Shown: positions 17,132 through 25,919 of the stretch, piece after piece | How positions within the stretch are numbered: the first letter of the stretch is position 1 | Layout: each line of letters starts with the position of its first letter | Translations under genes and position numbers: made by a program | NCBI RefSeq assembly: GCF_003628305.1 | Contig: NZ_RBZM01000014.1 | Coordinates: 36,241 to 100,240 of the forward strand | Direction: 5' to 3' | Length of the DNA stretch: 64,000 bases | Origin: Cohnella endophytica | GTDB taxonomy: Bacteria > Bacillota > Bacilli > Paenibacillales > Paenibacillaceae | Notes under the pieces: generated by a model | The model's database searches: none | What the model was told of the DNA's origin: nothing | The model's input: the letters and a program-made list of their open reading frames with translations, nothing else

Positions 17132-17971
17132 TTAACGCATTTTCCGATACAATCGGTACTGCTCGTTCCAAGTGTCGTATTTGTCCGCCTTCGGCGTGAA
17201 CGCGATCGATTCCTTATCTCCCACGACGAGAAACCCTTCATTCGCCAAGCTCTCGTAGAACAAACGGTGCACTTGATCCCGCAGCTGCGAATTGAAATAG
17301 ATCATGACGTTGCGGCACAAAATGACGTGAAATTCGTTAAAGGATCTGTCGGTCACGAGATTGTGGCGGGCGAACACGACGTTATTCCGTAGGTACGGCT
17401 TCAGAATGACGACGCCATGATCGGAGTCGTAATAATCCGAGAACGACTGAATGCCTCCGGCGGCATGGTAATTTTTCGTGTATTGCTTCATCCGTTCGAT
17501 CGGAATAATTCCGTCCTTGGCCTGCTGCAGCGCGCTTTCGTTAATGTCGGTCGCATAGATCCGAGTCTTGTCCAGCAAGCCTTCTTCATGCAAAATAATG
17601 GCCACAGCGTGAACTTCCTCGCCTGTCGAGCAGCCTGCGTGCCAGATGCGCAAGTTGGGAAGCTGCCTTAGGAGGGGGACGACGTCTTCGCGGAAAGCTC
17701 GGAACATGGCCGGATCCCGAAACATCTCCGTTACGGGAATGACCATGTCTCCCAACAATCGTCCAAACGCTTCCGGCTGATGAAGGACCCGCTCTTGAAG
17801 GGAAGAAACGTTGTTCAGGCCTTCAAGATGAATACGATGCCAGATTCGGCGGCGTACCGATGCATAAGAATAATTGCGGAAATCGTAACCGTATCTGCGA
17901 AAGATGCCTTCCAGCAGCAAAGCGATCTCTATTTTCTCCAGGTCGCCGTCCGTAGCCTGTTGTAAACTCAT
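17132..17971 (-). CDS. rsbM: CheR-type methyltransferase (RsbM-like)
   Basis: A 279-residue S-adenosylmethionine-dependent protein methyltransferase with the CheR fold. An N-terminal helical domain contains YGYDFRNYSYASVRRRI; the SAM-binding part contains IWHAGCSTGEEVHAVAI, IYATDINESAL and the VILCRNVMIYF motif. The ATG overlaps the kinase stop by four bases (ATGA). In the B. cereus group a CheR-like RsbM methylates the hybrid kinase RsbK and damps sigma-B signalling. The gene order here supports the same role, by inference. Confidence 0.88.
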   Translation of the reverse strand: MSLQQATDGDLEKIEIALLLEGIFRRYGYDFRNYSYASVRRRIWHRIHLEGLNNVSSLQERVLHQPEAFGRLLGDMVIPVTEMFRDPAMFRAFREDVVPLLRQLPNLRIWHAGCSTGEEVHAVAIILHEEGLLDKTRIYATDINESALQQAKDGIIPIERMKQYTKNYHAAGGIQSFSDYYDSDHGVVILKPYLRNNVVFARHNLVTDRSFNEFHVILCRNVMIYFNSQLRDQVHRLFYESLANEGFLVVGDKESIAFTPKADKYDTWNEQYRLYRKMR

Positions 17972-20900
17972 CGATGCAGCCACACCCTCATTAACGATAA
18001 AAGTTGCTCCGTGTTCACCGGTTTCGTAATATAATCGGACGCCCCGGCTTCGATGCATTTATTCCGGTCGTCCTTCATCGCTTTCGCCGTTAAGGCGATA
18101 ATCGGGAGCCTGCTCCACTCGGGATGCTGCCGAATCCGCGTAATCGCTTCATAACCGTCCATCTCCGGCATCATAATATCCATAAGAATCAGATCGAACT
18201 CCGAATCCTCCTCCAGCTTGTTCAACGCTTCGACTCCGTTCTCCGCGTTGACGACCTTCATATTCCGATGCTCCAGCACGCTAGTCAGTGCGAACACGTT
18301 ACGGACGTCGTCGTCTACGAGCAAAATTCTTTTGTTATCGAACGTCGACTGTCCTTTATTCAAATTGTTCAGCAGATTGCGCTTATCATCCGGAAGACCG
18401 GACTCTAGACGATGCAGGAACAACGTCGTTTCCTCCAGCAATCTTTCGGGCGATTTGACGTCCTTCAGTACGATCGATTCGGACAAGGCGCGCATCCTTC
18501 TAATCGTCCGATCGTCTTCTTCTCCGTCGCCATATACGATAACCGGAATGCTCCGCAAGGATTCGATACGGTGAATTCGGGCAAGCAGTTCGACGGCTTC
18601 GTCGGCGGGCAGGCCGGAATCCAGCACGATGCAATCGTATGTTTCATCGTTTAACCGATCCCATGCGGTAGATGCGTCCGGAACGGCCGAGACATCGACG
18701 TCGTCATGAACGATCAACTCCGTCAAAGCGTCGCGCAGTTCATCGTCGTGCTCGACAAGCAACAACCGTTTCGGTTTTCTATCCAGTACTTTCGCGATAT
18801 TGACGAATACCCTGTCCAATTGTTCCCCGTTCGCCGGCTTCTGCAAATGATCGATCGCCCCCATGCGCAATCCTTGCTGGGAATACTCCGTAACCGAAAC
18901 GACGTGAACGGGAATATGGCGCATCTGCGGATCGCTCTTCAATTCGTTAAGGATCGACCACCCATCCGTAACCGGCAATTGAATGTCGAGAATAATCGCA
19001 TCCGGACCGTACTTCCGTGCCATTTCCAAACCCTCGTCTCCCCGGAGAGCAACGATCGCTTTGAAGCCTCTCGAGCGAGCCATCTCGATAAGGACGTTCG
19101 CGAAGTTAATATCGTCTTCCACGATCAATAACACTCGGTCTTCCCCGGATAACGAATTTCGATCGTCTTCCAGCTGTTTTGCCGGCTGCAATCGCATTTC
19201 CGATCCTATTTGTCCGGAAAACCTCATTTCCGAGGCGACCGCGGCATACCCGGCGGCATGCCCCTCTTGTTCTTCCTCTGAAGCATGGACCAAGGTAAGA
19301 CGCTCAGGAATGATGAGCGTAAACGTACTTCCTCCTCCATTCCTCGCTTCAAGATGTATCCATCCTTCAAGCAAGTGGGCAAGTTCGCGGCTGATCGTCA
19401 AACCGAGTCCCGTGCCTCCGTACTTCCGGCTCGTGGTACCATCCGCTTGGCGGAACGCTTCGAAGATCAATTCCCGCTTCTCTTCGGGGATTCCGATGCC
19501 CGTATCCGATACGGACAAGGCGACGTACGTGATCCCCGGCTTCCTTCTATCCGTGTCGAGCTCTTCCTCGTTCGGAATGCGAACGTGTACGACAACTTTA
19601 CCGCTTTCCGTGAACTTAATCGCGTTGGACAATAAATTGCGCATGATTTGTTTGATCCGATGCCCATCCGTCCAAATTGCTTGCGGAATGTCATCCTCTT
19701 TTTCGAAAGCGACCCCGAGATTTTTGGATTCCGCCATCGGTCCGAATTGGCTGCTTAGGAACGTCGAAATATCGTCTAGCACCATCCATTCCGGATGAAT
19801 GTCCATTTTACCCGCGTCAACCTTGGACAGATCCAGAATCTCGTCGATCATTTTCAGTAAATCGTTTCCGGAGAGATGGATCGTGCGCATATATTCGCGC
19901 TGCTTATCCGTCAGGTTTCCTTCCTTGTTTTCCGCAAGGAATTCGGACAAGATGAGCAAGCTGTTAAGCGGAGTCCTTAATTCGTGGGACATATTGGCGA
20001 GAAACTCCGATTTGTATTTGCTTGCCAACGCGAGTTGCAAGGCTTGCCTCTCCAGCTCGGAATTGGCTTGCGCGATCTGGCGATTCTGAAGTTCTACGCG
20101 CCGGATATGCTGTTCGAGATCGAGAGCCTTAACCGTCAATTCCTGATTCGTATGCTCCAGCTCTTCTTGCTGTTGCTGCAGGCGGAGCTCCGACTTCTTC
20201 AAGTCCCTCTGTTGGAGCTCCAGCTTGTCGTTCGTGCCTCGGAGCTCTTCCTGCTGACTGACGAGTTCTTCGGATTGGACTTGGAGTTCCTCCGTCATCG
20301 CCTGGGATTCGCGCAACAATTCCTCCACCCTGCGGCGGGAAGTGATATTGTTCAGAATCGTGCCCAGCTTGTCGCACAACGAAACGAGCAATTCCCTGTT
20401 CTCCGAATCGAATCCCGAGACGGACGCTACTTCGATTACGCCGATCGGCCTATGATCGTTCAGAATCGGATGCACGATCAGCGACTTCGCTTCCGTCTCG
20501 CCTAAGGCGGAGCCGACTTTCACGTACCCGCTTGGCATCCCGTCGAGAACGATCGTCTTGCCGTCCTTGAAACATTGACCCGCTAGTCCTTCTCCCGGCC
20601 GTATCGCTTCGGGCACGCTCGCCGAACCGTCTTCCCCGGTATCCCCCGATATCGCGTAGGACCCGGATAACTCCAAAAGCCCGCCGAAAGCTAACGGATT
20701 GTCCAAATAAATCACTCCGTAGTTCGCGCCCAGGACGGGAGCGAACTCGGATATGAACAATTGGGCAGCCGCCTTCGCGTCCGAGCCCGCATGCAAAAGT
20801 TCGGTTACTCTAGCGATTTGAGCGTTCATGCGGGCTTGTCTCTGCTGAGCGCCGGAGAGCAGGGCTTCTCTCTCGTTCTTGTTATGAAGATCGAGAGCGA

Positions 20901-21648
20901 TTCGTTTAAATAAATGCGCTAATTCGCCCAATTCGTCTTTGGATTTGATTTCGACCCTATTAAAGCTTCGGAGCTTTCCCTTCGCGAACCGATCGGCCAT
21001 TCCTCCTAGCATGTTCAGGCCACTCGTGATGCTCGGGAAAACCCAGAATACGATTCCCGTTCCCATTAGCAGTCCGAATACGATAATAATAGCGACCATT
21101 CTCACGGACCGCGAGTAAAGCTCCCTGGAATCTTTCATCTCGACTTTCATTGCGTCCTCTTGCAACTTAACCAGCTGGTCCAACGAGTCTATGACTTTCC
21201 GTTGTTGGTCTCTAAGGCTTTTGGTATAGAGACTGCGCGCTTCGTCTATTTTATTCCCGTTGATTAAACCGATGAATTCCTTTAACGTCGTCCCATAAAT
21301 CGTCGAGGTTTGCTTAATATCGGCCACCTCGACTTGCTCCGCGTTGTCGAGTTCGAGCGTCGACAGCGTCTTGAATTGTTCTCCCGCGTTCGTAAGCCGG
21401 GTAGTGATGTCTTGTACGCCATCGGTTTTGACTTCTTCGCCGAGAATCATGTCGTTCATGACCCGGGCCGCTGCATTAACCTCTCCCCGTACCGCCAGCG
21501 CAAGCGTCACTTTCTCGAAACGGTTGTCGTAGAAATGGCTAATGGAGTGGTTCATCTGACTCAATCGTTGGTAGCCGAAGGAGGTTATTCCGATCAGTAA
21601 CAATAAGAGCAGCGAGAAACCGATCGCCAGCTTCGCTTTAATCTTCAC
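17968..21648 (-). CDS. rsbK: Hybrid sensor histidine kinase with three receiver domains (RsbK-like)
   Basis: A 1226-residue membrane kinase. Transmembrane helices at about 8-27 and 183-207 enclose a four-helix extracellular sensor, then HAMP (about 208-260), GAF (about 295-430) and a long coiled coil. HisKA has its His near residue 555 (NMSHELRTPLN); the HATPase contains NLLSNAIKFTE and GTGLGL. Receivers follow at about 839 (LLIVEDD), 959 (LLLVEHDD) and 1106 (ILLVDDD). The middle receiver is divergent but keeps an Asp in VLDSGLP. It overlaps the PP2C regulator upstream by 11 bases and the methyltransferase downstream by four. This matches the RsbK-RsbM-RsbY arrangement that activates sigma-B in B. 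cereus. Confidence 0.9.
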   Translation of the reverse strand: MKIKAKLAIGFSLLLLLLIGITSFGYQRLSQMNHSISHFYDNRFEKVTLALAVRGEVNAAARVMNDMILGEEVKTDGVQDITTRLTNAGEQFKTLSTLELDNAEQVEVADIKQTSTIYGTTLKEFIGLINGNKIDEARSLYTKSLRDQQRKVIDSLDQLVKLQEDAMKVEMKDSRELYSRSVRMVAIIIVFGLLMGTGIVFWVFPSITSGLNMLGGMADRFAKGKLRSFNRVEIKSKDELGELAHLFKRIALDLHNKNEREALLSGAQQRQARMNAQIARVTELLHAGSDAKAAAQLFISEFAPVLGANYGVIYLDNPLAFGGLLELSGSYAISGDTGEDGSASVPEAIRPGEGLAGQCFKDGKTIVLDGMPSGYVKVGSALGETEAKSLIVHPILNDHRPIGVIEVASVSGFDSENRELLVSLCDKLGTILNNITSRRRVEELLRESQAMTEELQVQSEELVSQQEELRGTNDKLELQQRDLKKSELRLQQQQEELEHTNQELTVKALDLEQHIRRVELQNRQIAQANSELERQALQLALASKYKSEFLANMSHELRTPLNSLLILSEFLAENKEGNLTDKQREYMRTIHLSGNDLLKMIDEILDLSKVDAGKMDIHPEWMVLDDISTFLSSQFGPMAESKNLGVAFEKEDDIPQAIWTDGHRIKQIMRNLLSNAIKFTESGKVVVHVRIPNEEELDTDRRKPGITYVALSVSDTGIGIPEEKRELIFEAFRQADGTTSRKYGGTGLGLTISRELAHLLEGWIHLEARNGGGSTFTLIIPERLTLVHASEEEQEGHAAGYAAVASEMRFSGQIGSEMRLQPAKQLEDDRNSLSGEDRVLLIVEDDINFANVLIEMARSRGFKAIVALRGDEGLEMARKYGPDAIILDIQLPVTDGWSILNELKSDPQMRHIPVHVVSVTEYSQQGLRMGAIDHLQKPANGEQLDRVFVNIAKVLDRKPKRLLLVEHDDELRDALTELIVHDDVDVSAVPDASTAWDRLNDETYDCIVLDSGLPADEAVELLARIHRIESLRSIPVIVYGDGEEDDRTIRRMRALSESIVLKDVKSPERLLEETTLFLHRLESGLPDDKRNLLNNLNKGQSTFDNKRILLVDDDVRNVFALTSVLEHRNMKVVNAENGVEALNKLEEDSEFDLILMDIMMPEMDGYEAITRIRQHPEWSRLPIIALTAKAMKDDRNKCIEAGASDYITKPVNTEQLLSLMRVWLHR

Positions 21649-22804
21649 TCGGCGTTCCTCCCGGCATGACTTGTATTCTTACCAAGCAACGATCGTCCGA
21701 ACGGCCGTCCAGCGGCTGGCACGTAATAAGACGCTCGATGCTTTCTTCATCCTTCTTGGCTTGATGAAGAAATTCCCCAAGCTGCTCAAGTTGCGCTTCG
21801 TCTTCGCCTTGAAAAGGACCCAAAATACCGTCCGTGTACAAATAGAGCGTATCCCCGGGAGCGATGGAAATACTGCTCGCCACGATATCCAAATGCTCGA
21901 ACAAACCTAATGGGGCGGAGCCGACTTCGAGCTTCCGGGGAGGAAATCCATCGTCCGAGTATAGTAACCCCGACGGATGGCCGGCGTTCGCGTACTCCGC
22001 CTTCCCTCTTTCCAGATCGAGGGTCACGTAAATCCCCGTGCAGTAATATTGGATAAGCTCGTTCTCGCATTGAAGGCTCATCAATCTTCGGTTCAACTCG
22101 TTAAACACGCGAACCGGCGACCATAGCGTCCGCATGGACTCCTTCAGAATCGACGCAATGAACATGCTGACGAGCGAGGAGGACAGGCCATGACCCATGG
22201 CGTCGATGACGGCGATCGCCCAGCGATTGTCGTCTATTTTGTGCCACGCGTACAAATCGCCCGCAAGCTCCTCGGATGCCCGGAAGTACGCCTGAATTCG
22301 GATGTTCGCGTCAACGACCTGATCCGGCAGAACCGATTCCTGAACTTGACGGGCTAGCGTCAGCTCTTGGCGCATCCTCGAATCCCGTTCCTTGTGCCAA
22401 TCGAGCTCCCGCTTCAGCTTCAGCGCGGAACGGATGCGGGCCAGCAACTCCGTCTTGTTGATCGGCTTCGTCACGAAATCGATCGCTCCCGCATCCAGCG
22501 CTTCGGCAAGCTTCCGGGAATCCCCGATCGCGGTAACCATAATGACCGGGATGTCTTTGAACAGAACGTTCGCCTGCAACCTGCGGCACGCTTCGATGCC
22601 ATCCATCGCGGGCATCATGAGATCCAATAAAATCAAATCGATCTGCGGGCACGGGATTCCGTCCGCGGCGACGGGATTGCCGAGAATACCGAACATTTCT
22701 TCCGCGGAGTAGGCGATCTTTAATTGCTCGTACCCGGCTCTTCTCAGCATCTCTTGAATTACCATTACATTCGTTGCGTTATCGTCCACGATCAGAATAG
22801 CCAT
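21638..22804 (-). CDS. rsbY: Response regulator with PP2C phosphatase domain (RsbY-like)
   Basis: A 388-residue protein. The receiver domain (1-125) has ILIVDDN, phosphorylatable Asp in LILLDLMMPAMDG and Lys in FVTKP. A helical linker leads to a SpoIIE/RsbU-type PP2C domain with GDLYAW, AVIDAMGHGLSSSLVS, NAGHPSGLLY and YLYTDGI, which carry the metal-binding acidic residues. It is expected to dephosphorylate RsbV-P once phosphorylated by the kinase encoded next to it. First gene of the module. The rsbVW-sigB target operon lies 8.6 kb away in the same window. Confidence 0.9.
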   Translation of the reverse strand: MAILIVDDNATNVMVIQEMLRRAGYEQLKIAYSAEEMFGILGNPVAADGIPCPQIDLILLDLMMPAMDGIEACRRLQANVLFKDIPVIMVTAIGDSRKLAEALDAGAIDFVTKPINKTELLARIRSALKLKRELDWHKERDSRMRQELTLARQVQESVLPDQVVDANIRIQAYFRASEELAGDLYAWHKIDDNRWAIAVIDAMGHGLSSSLVSMFIASILKESMRTLWSPVRVFNELNRRLMSLQCENELIQYYCTGIYVTLDLERGKAEYANAGHPSGLLYSDDGFPPRKLEVGSAPLGLFEHLDIVASSISIAPGDTLYLYTDGILGPFQGEDEAQLEQLGEFLHQAKKDEESIERLITCQPLDGRSDDRCLVRIQVMPGGTPSED

Positions 22805-22857
22805 CTTTATCTTGTCTCCTCGGATCTATCGTATATGTCCAGTCGAACAGCAAACGC

Positions 22858-22902
22858 GAATAAGGAATGAGTCGCGGATCGAACCGCTCTCATTCCTTAT
22901 TC
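22858..22902 (-). terminator. Perfect 14-bp inverted repeat after the YflT-like gene
   Basis: GAATAAGGAATGAG pairs with CTCATTCCTTATTC around a 17-base loop. There is only a short T-run (GCGTTTGC on the minus strand). It separates the YflT-like gene from rsbY. Confidence 0.55.
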
Positions 22903-22919
22903 CCATATGCTCTTAGGCC

Positions 22920-23243
22920 TTAATGGCGGGCCATTACCAACACTTTGCCGTTATCGAGCTCCGTCTCGTACATGCTCGCTTCGAAGGAGTCGAACCCCAT
23001 CGATTCGATCTTATTCCGAAGCGCGTCCCCGCGTTTGCGAAATAGATTGGCTACCGTATCGAACATGCCTTCCTCTTGCACGCCTACCGTATTCGCGTCC
23101 GCGACCTCGGCTAGACGATCCGTCCGGTCCCGCTCGTGAGCCAATACGTAAATTTCCTTCTGCGTGTAACCTTGGCGATGCAAATCGTTCACGACGTCGA
23201 ATGCTTCAAGTCCGTTGTTAACCAATTTCGCATAAGCTTTCAT
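22920..23243 (-). CDS. yflT: YflT-like heat-induced general stress protein
   Basis: A 107-residue protein of the YflT/GSP17M family: KAYAKLVNNGLEAFDVVNDLHRQGYTQKEIYVLAHE, then an Asn-Thr-Val-Gly-Val segment and a helical C-terminus. Family members are sigma-B controlled in Bacillus; the biochemical role is unknown. GAGGAGGAGA precedes the ATG, with a sigma-B-type promoter 38 bases upstream. Confidence 0.88.
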   Translation of the reverse strand: MKAYAKLVNNGLEAFDVVNDLHRQGYTQKEIYVLAHERDRTDRLAEVADANTVGVQEEGMFDTVANLFRKRGDALRNKIESMGFDSFEASMYETELDNGKVLVMARH

Positions 23244-23281
23244 GGTTTCTCTCCTCCTCTGTTGTCGTCTCTGATTTCTAT

Positions 23282-23306
23282 TAAACCATTATCCCTAGGA
23301 TGAAAC
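23282..23306 (-). promoter_or_regulatory. Sigma-B-type promoter of the YflT-like gene
   Basis: Minus strand GTTTCA (23301-23306), a 13-base spacer and GGTTTA (23282-23287). The -10 differs by one base from the rsbV and ytxH sites. Confidence 0.6.
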
Positions 23307-23307
23307 A

Positions 23308-23718
23308 TCAGATTCCGCATGGGGCAAAGAATAAATCTAGCGAGACCGCGTTTCCTCGTTTATCCTTGAACACTTTTAGAGCTTCTCCGTTATCGCCGAC
23401 GATGCCCCATCCGTCTTCCGCGATGTAATTAGCAACGGATCCCTCGCATAAGCCGACGTTCGTGCCCTCTTTATAGTTCCACGTTTCGCAGCCTTTCCGC
23501 AAATCGGACCGCGAATTCGCGGGCGTTCCCCATGCTTCTTTCACATCCGACGCGGTCTCGCCCAAGCGGATTCCTTGCAACTGCCATGGAGTCGCGGACT
23601 CCGCCGGACTTGCTCCGGGCATTGTCGCAATTGGAAGCGGCGTTACCGGAGCCGCCGCGGCAGGCGCGCTCCCGCCGTTCAACAACGAGGAAAAAAGATA
23701 GAGCCAAGTAATCAACAT
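23308..23718 (-). CDS. Secreted or membrane-anchored hypothetical protein
   Basis: A 136-residue protein with a short hydrophobic N-terminus (LITWLYLFSSLL), an Ala/Pro-rich linker (about 17-42) and a compact C-terminal domain, GIRLGETASDVKEAWGTP onward, with three Cys. The LGxxxxxVxxxWGxP pattern occurs in small extracytoplasmic domains of spore-formers; I do not assign a family. GAAGGAGG gives the start. It follows the DUF948 gene by 23 bases and is probably co-transcribed with it. Confidence 0.7.
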   Translation of the reverse strand: MLITWLYLFSSLLNGGSAPAAAAPVTPLPIATMPGASPAESATPWQLQGIRLGETASDVKEAWGTPANSRSDLRKGCETWNYKEGTNVGLCEGSVANYIAEDGWGIVGDNGEALKVFKDKRGNAVSLDLFFAPCGI

Positions 23719-23741
23719 GGTCGTAATTCCTCCTTCGTTTC

Positions 23742-24200
23742 CTAATTGGAGTCCAGCTTCCTTTCATTCCAACCTTGCTTCAAGCTGGTCGCTACACGCG
23801 AGCCCATAACAACCCATTGCAACCAAGAGGGAATCCGCTGCTGTCCTTCCGACGAAGCCGCTTGTTTCCGAACGGAATGCGCGAAACCTTTGGCTGCTTC
23901 CCGCGCCGTTCCCGTTAATTCGCTAAGCACGATTCCTACGTCCTGAACGGCGTCGAATAAAGGGTCCGTCGACTTGAGCTTGCCGCGAAGATCGTCGGCG
24001 ACGTCGTTGACGCTTTCCGCGAGCTTCTTCACTTCCCCTTGCAATCCTTCGACGGTTTCCTTCACTTCCTGCATCGCGGACCGCGCCGTGCCGAGCGATC
24101 GTTGCGCCGTTCTCAACAGAGCGATCAGGAATCCGCAAAGCACTACGAATGCCGTTGCCGCTACCGCTACGATCCAAACTAGAATGTCGTTGTTAGCCAA
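23742..24200 (-). CDS. ytxG: DUF948 (YtxG-like) membrane stress protein
   Basis: A 152-residue protein with one N-terminal transmembrane helix (DILVWIVAVAATAFVVLCGFLIALL). A long amphipathic helical region follows (MQEVKETVEGLQGEVKKLAESVNDV), typical of DUF948, and then a tail. The start is taken as TTG at 24200, because GGAGG is seven bases before it. A GTG two codons earlier overlaps the ribosome site. In Bacillus ytxG is linked to ytxH; here the two are 15 kb apart but both have sigma-B-like promoters. Confidence 0.82.
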   Translation of the reverse strand: MANNDILVWIVAVAATAFVVLCGFLIALLRTAQRSLGTARSAMQEVKETVEGLQGEVKKLAESVNDVADDLRGKLKSTDPLFDAVQDVGIVLSELTGTAREAAKGFAHSVRKQAASSEGQQRIPSWLQWVVMGSRVATSLKQGWNERKLDSN

Positions 24201-24238
24201 GTACACCCCTCCAATTCACTCGCGTAGTTATCAATTCG

Positions 24239-24265
24239 TTACCCCGACGGATAGCCGGGCGAAAC
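24239..24265 (-). promoter_or_regulatory. Possible sigma-B-type promoter of ytxG
   Basis: Minus strand GTTTCG (24260-24265), a 14-15-base spacer and GGGGTA/GGGTAA (24239-24245), 39 bases before the start. Confidence 0.45.
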
Positions 24266-24374
24266 AAATTCAAGCCGAAGATTCGGCGTCGGTACTCGAG
24301 GGTAACCTAGCCATAACACGGAATCGGCAAGGGACGCTTTCCTAACCCGAGTCCACATCAAAGGAGGAGTTACT

Positions 24375-24539
24375 ATGTTGCAATGGGCATTGATTTTCTT
24401 CGTCGTCGCCATCGTCGCGGCTATATTCGGATTCGGAGGACTCGTAAGCGCAGCTGCAGGCATCGCGAAAATCTTGTTTTTCATCTTCTTGGTTCTATTC
24501 GTCATTTCGTTCTTCGCCGGTCGTCGAACAAAGTCATAA
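24375..24539 (+). CDS. DUF1328 small membrane protein
   Basis: A 54-residue protein with two hydrophobic segments: WALIFFVVAIVAAIFGFGGL, then IAKILFFIFLVLFVISFFAG, ending RRTKS. The FGFGG turn is typical of DUF1328 (YtjA-like) proteins, often found among stress genes. AAGGAGGAG precedes the ATG at eight bases. It is divergent from ytxG. A hairpin with CGTCCGGC and GCCGGACG arms follows at 24544-24569. Confidence 0.85.
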   Translation: MLQWALIFFVVAIVAAIFGFGGLVSAAAGIAKILFFIFLVLFVISFFAGRRTKS

Positions 24540-24584
24540 AGCCCGTCCGGCAAGGCTTCGAGCCGGACGAGCCAATTGGATAAT

Positions 24585-24731
24585 GGTTGCGGCATGTTCC
24601 TTTTTCAGGTAAAGTAGGCATTAGATTCAGGCTAACCTTTCTTGCTTGTTCGGACTATCGGGTTAAGCTCATCCACTGAACTTCGCAGACATTGCCGCCT
24701 ATTTGCCGCAACCGAACCTCTAATCGATACA
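24585..24731 (+). other. Unassigned leader or 3' region ahead of a strong terminator
   Basis: About 150 bases without a credible gene. A possible promoter TTGCGG (24587-24592), 17-base spacer, TAAAGT (24610-24615) would make a transcript of roughly 155 nt ending at the terminator at 24732-24777. It could be the 3' end of the DUF1328 transcript, a small RNA, or a leader of the following sugar operon. I match it to no known riboswitch. Confidence 0.25.
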
Positions 24732-24777
24732 GACGCTTCCCTAACGCTTATGCGCGATGGGAAGCGTCGTTTTTTTT
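24732..24777 (+). terminator. Strong terminator upstream of the nucleotidyltransferase gene
   Basis: GACGCTTCCC (24732-24741) pairs perfectly with GGGAAGCGTC (24759-24768), followed by eight T after one base. It lies about 100 bases before the downstream start codon. Confidence 0.9.
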
Positions 24778-24875
24778 CGCGGGGGGAGGTGATTGAAAGA
24801 ATAACGAATGCGTTAAATGGTAGACAGTTGACCCTGAGGGGAAACACATCAATTCACACGGAGGTTGATCCTATC

Positions 24876-25919
24876 ATGAAAGCATTATTTCTCGCCGGCG
24901 GTTTAGGAACTAGGCTACGTCCACTGACGGAACATCTTCCGAAGCCGATGGCCCTGGTGGGTAATCGCCCTTGGTTAGAACACCTGCTGTTGCATTACAA
25001 AGATCAGGGCGTAAACGAATTCGTCATCGCCGTTAAACATTACCGCGAGCTCATCGAAAGCCATCTCGGAGACGGCTCCAAATACGGCGTACGCATCGAC
25101 TATGCCGTGGAGAAGGAACTTCTGGGCACCGCGGGCGCGATCAAAAACGCCGAACACCTGCTAAGCGACCGCTTCATCGTCGTGAACGCGGATATTATCC
25201 ATCAAGTGGACTTGAGGTCGGCCTTGAGATTCCACGAGAACCATGGCGGAGCGGCTACGATCTGCTTGACGGAGGTGGATGATCCCTCCCACTACGGAGT
25301 CGTCGAACAGACGGATAACGGCCGAATCGTCCGTTTCATCGAAAAACCGAAAAAAGAAGAAGCACCGTCAAATCGGGTCAATGCCGGCATATACATTATG
25401 GAGCGCAGAGCTCTGGAACTAGTCCCTTCCGGAAGAGCGGTTTCCATCGAGAAAGAAACGTTCCCGCTTCTGATCGATAACGGTAGCGGCGTATACGGTC
25501 ATCCGATCGGCGGTTACTGGATGGATATGGGCACGAAAGAGCGTTACCGACAGCTCCACTGGGATTTGCTAGACCGCAGATTCCCCGTCAAGATCGAGGG
25601 TAAGGATATGGAAGGCAAAGGTATCTGGCTTGGCGACAACGTTCGAGTAGGCCAGGGCGTTCTGTTCGTTCCTCCCGTCATGATCGGGGATGACGTAACG
25701 ATCGGCGATCGCGCCATTATCGGTCCTTACGCCGTCGTAGGCAAAGCCAGTCGGATCGGCAATCAGGTCCGCTTGGCTAATTCTATTTTGTGGGATCGCT
25801 GCAAAGTGCGGGCAGGCGCCCAACTCAATGACTGCATATTCGGTTCCGGCATGCAGGTAGGTCCTCATATTTTGCACGAAGCCGTATGTAATCGTAACTT
25901 GGAGGTGCAACGCCGATGA
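24876..25919 (+). CDS. Sugar-phosphate nucleotidyltransferase (GDP-mannose pyrophosphorylase-like)
   Basis: A 347-residue enzyme. The nucleotidyltransferase domain starts MKALFLAGGLGTRLRPLTEHLPKPM and has VVNADIIHQVD as the metal-binding motif and GGYWMDMGTKERY. A left-handed beta-helix of hexapeptide repeats follows (GVLFVPPVMIGDDVTIGDRAIIGPYAVVG). It makes an NDP-sugar from NTP and sugar-1-phosphate; the exact sugar is not certain. The ATG is chosen by CGGAGG at 11 bases. Its stop overlaps the next start (ATGA). Confidence 0.9.
   Translation: MKALFLAGGLGTRLRPLTEHLPKPMALVGNRPWLEHLLLHYKDQGVNEFVIAVKHYRELIESHLGDGSKYGVRIDYAVEKELLGTAGAIKNAEHLLSDRFIVVNADIIHQVDLRSALRFHENHGGAATICLTEVDDPSHYGVVEQTDNGRIVRFIEKPKKEEAPSNRVNAGIYIMERRALELVPSGRAVSIEKETFPLLIDNGSGVYGHPIGGYWMDMGTKERYRQLHWDLLDRRFPVKIEGKDMEGKGIWLGDNVRVGQGVLFVPPVMIGDDVTIGDRAIIGPYAVVGKASRIGNQVRLANSILWDRCKVRAGAQLNDCIFGSGMQVGPHILHEAVCNRNLEVQRR

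Noticed and set aside
24642..24875. N-terminal extension of the nucleotidyltransferase
   Set aside because: It would translate through a strong terminator. The family N-terminus MKALFLAGG with a proper ribosome site starts at 24876.
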